Shown here: positions 62,569 through 64,000 of the stretch, one piece after another | Layout: each line of letters opens with the position of its first letter | Numbering within the stretch: the stretch's first letter is position 1 | Assembly: GCF_009363275.1 (NCBI RefSeq) | Contig: NZ_CP045324.1 | Coordinates: forward strand, 1,178,001 to 1,242,000 | Reading direction: 5' to 3' | DNA length: 64,000 bases | Source of the DNA: Marinobacter sp. THAF197a | Lineage (GTDB): Bacteria; Pseudomonadota; Gammaproteobacteria; Pseudomonadales; Oleiphilaceae | Notes under the pieces: model-generated | Told to the model about the DNA's origin: nothing | Database searches by the model: none | What the model saw: the letters and a program-made list of their open reading frames with translations, nothing else | Program-made: the position numbers and the translations under genes

Positions 62569-63453
62569 ATGGATCAGTTCAGGAATATCGGCATTGTCGG
62601 GCGCATGGGCAGCGTCAAGGTGGTTGAGTCTCTGCGGCAGCTCAAGCAGTACCTGACGGCCAACAACTACCACGTCATCATCGAGGAAGACACCTCCACC
62701 ATGATTCCGGGCCATGGCCTGCAGGTCGCCAGCAAAAAACTGCTGGGCGAAATCTGCGACCTAGTTATCGTCGTGGGCGGGGACGGTAGTTTGCTGGGTG
62801 CCGCCCGTGAACTGGCCAAATCCAAGATCCCGATTCTGGGGGTCAACCGCGGCCGCCTGGGCTTCCTGACGGATATTTCTCCATCTGACCTCGAAGAGCG
62901 CCTGGCCCGGGTACTTGAGGGTGAATATATCGAGGAATCGCGGTTCCTGTTGGATGGCCATGTGGAACGCAATGGCCAGCCCCTGGGCTACGGTTCTGCC
63001 CTGAACGATGTGGTGCTGCACCCCGGTAAGTCTACCCGGATGATCGGTTTTGACCTGTACATTGATGGCCACTTTGTTTACAGCCAGCGTTCCGATGGCT
63101 TGATTGTTGCCACGCCCACCGGCTCAACCGCCTATTCCCTGTCAGCAGGTGGTCCCATCATGCACCCGAAACTGGATGCTGTGGTGCTGGTGCCCATGTT
63201 CCCGCATACCCTGAGCAGTCGCCCGATCGTGGTCGACGGCAAGAGTGAAATCAAACTGGTGATTGGTGAAACCAACGAAACCTACCCGCAAGTCAGCTTT
63301 GATGGCCAGATGAACATTGCCTGTGCGCCCGGGGATATCATCCGAATTACCAAAAAGCCGTTCAAGATCCGTCTGATCCACCCGACCGATCACAATTTCT
63401 ATGCCACCTGCCGTGACAAGCTGGGTTGGGCAAGCGAAATAGCAGCGAGTTGA
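62569..63453 (+). CDS. nadK: NAD kinase
   Basis: A 294-residue enzyme that phosphorylates NAD to NADP using ATP. VVGGDGSLLGAAR at about 69-81 carries the invariant GGDGS with Asp72, GVNRGRLGFLTDI and ATPTGSTAYSLSAGGPI follow in order. I choose the ATG at 62569 because MDQFRNIGIVGR aligns with other NadK N-termini; an in-frame ATG at 62530 has a stronger AGGAGG site four bases before it and would add 13 residues. Confidence 0.95.
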   Translation: MDQFRNIGIVGRMGSVKVVESLRQLKQYLTANNYHVIIEEDTSTMIPGHGLQVASKKLLGEICDLVIVVGGDGSLLGAARELAKSKIPILGVNRGRLGFLTDISPSDLEERLARVLEGEYIEESRFLLDGHVERNGQPLGYGSALNDVVLHPGKSTRMIGFDLYIDGHFVYSQRSDGLIVATPTGSTAYSLSAGGPIMHPKLDAVVLVPMFPHTLSSRPIVVDGKSEIKLVIGETNETYPQVSFDGQMNIACAPGDIIRITKKPFKIRLIHPTDHNFYATCRDKLGWASEIAAS

Positions 63454-63455
63454 TT

Positions 63456-64000
63456 ATGGCGGGACAGACTTCAACCGCGAGCCGCGGTTACGACATTATT
63501 GGTGACATTCACGGTTGCGCCCACACCCTGGAGCGGTTGCTCCAGCAAATGGGGTATCGTAAACAGAACGGCATTTACCAGCATCCCCGGCGCCAGGCCA
63601 TTTTTATTGGCGACATCATCGATCGGGGCCCAAGAATCCGTGAGGCCCTGCATCTGGTTCGGGACATGGTGGAGCACGGTGCCGCCCGCATCGTTATGGG
63701 CAACCATGAATACAATGCCCTTGGCTACTGCACCCGGGCTCGGCCGGGCAGTGGCAAGCAATTCCTGCGCGAGCACAACCCTCGCCATGACCGCCTGATC
63801 AAGGAAACCCTCGAGCAGTTCGATGCGTATCCCCACGAGTGGAACGATTTTCTGGAGTGGTTTTACACCATTCCGCTGTTTATCGAAGAGGAGCACTTCC
63901 GGGTGGTGCATGCCTGCTGGGATCAGGATCTGATCGACAAGTTCCGGCAGAATCAGGGCGGTGCCTGTATTGATGAAGACTTTCTTCATGCCTCGGCCGC
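63456..64000 (+). CDS. Calcineurin-like metallophosphoesterase (truncated at window end)
   Basis: The first 181 residues are visible. Metal-binding motifs are in order: GDIHG at 16-20, GDIIDRGP at about 49-56 and GNHE at about 79-82. The GDIHGC and DRGP pattern resembles bacterial PrpE/ApaH-type phosphatases. It begins two bases after nadK stops, so translation is probably coupled. The C-terminus and the last His ligands lie outside the window. The substrate is unknown. Confidence 0.88.
   Translation, partial: MAGQTSTASRGYDIIGDIHGCAHTLERLLQQMGYRKQNGIYQHPRRQAIFIGDIIDRGPRIREALHLVRDMVEHGAARIVMGNHEYNALGYCTRARPGSGKQFLREHNPRHDRLIKETLEQFDAYPHEWNDFLEWFYTIPLFIEEEHFRVVHACWDQDLIDKFRQNQGGACIDEDFLHASA

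Noticed and set aside
1..64000. CRISPR array, prophage, integrase or restriction system
   Set aside because: I looked for regular short repeats, integrase, transposase, methylase or nuclease motifs and found none.

Overview
This window reads as chromosomal DNA of a moderately GC-rich marine gammaproteobacterium. The gene order fdxA-mutS / cinA-recA, the style of the signalling proteins and the beta-oxidation genes suggest Marinobacter or a close relative. That assignment is inference from gene content; no rRNA is present to settle it. I see no prophage, insertion sequence with a transposase, CRISPR array or toxin-antitoxin locus.

Layout. Positions 1-4.9 kb hold a cyanate assimilation unit: a truncated PAS-containing sigma-54-type activator, then a divergent ABC transporter (cynABD) and cyanase (cynS). 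The space between them has a textbook sigma-54 promoter and three copies of a palindrome that look like enhancer sites. 4.9-9.5 kb is a branched-chain amino acid unit on the minus strand (ilvL leader peptide, attenuator, ilvG, ilvM, ilvD), peppered with three copies of a long palindromic repeat. 9.6-24.2 kb has an RND efflux pair, a chemotaxis receptor, a tRNA pseudouridine synthase, a 7TMR-DISM diguanylate cyclase, an amidase, a membrane methyltransferase, a DjlA-like co-chaperone and a large HD-GYP protein. 24.3-34.5 kb has alkB, a MgtC/DUF4010 membrane protein, a SulP transporter with a universal stress protein, a phospholipase-D lipoprotein, a YhiN-type flavoprotein, phzF with a small coupled gene, and a divergent MocR regulator.

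34.5-44.3 kb: a histidine kinase and FixJ-type regulator are divergent from an acyl-CoA synthetase and a permease, probably a carboxylate uptake-and-activation module. They are followed by a TPR-like secreted protein, a diiron-like hydrolase, a DegV fatty-acid-binding protein and a protein of unknown family. 44.4-50.6 kb is the fdxA-mutS-cinA-recA housekeeping block. An SOS box precedes recA and an unusual inverted-repeat element lies just after it. 50.7-55.5 kb has a Lon-like (AsrA-type) protease and a second FixJ/kinase pair. 55.5-61.1 kb centres on fatty-acid metabolism (MaoC hydratase, two AraC regulators, FadH) with a tRNA-Asp gene. 61.2-64 kb has a coiled-coil protein with a Cys/His tail, nadK and a truncated metallophosphoesterase.

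The most promising leads are the sigma-54/palindrome control of a cyanate operon, the palindromic repeat family around ilvD, the 191-bp inverted-repeat element after recA, the HD-GYP protein with a large insertion, and the kinase/regulator/acyl-CoA synthetase/permease module.
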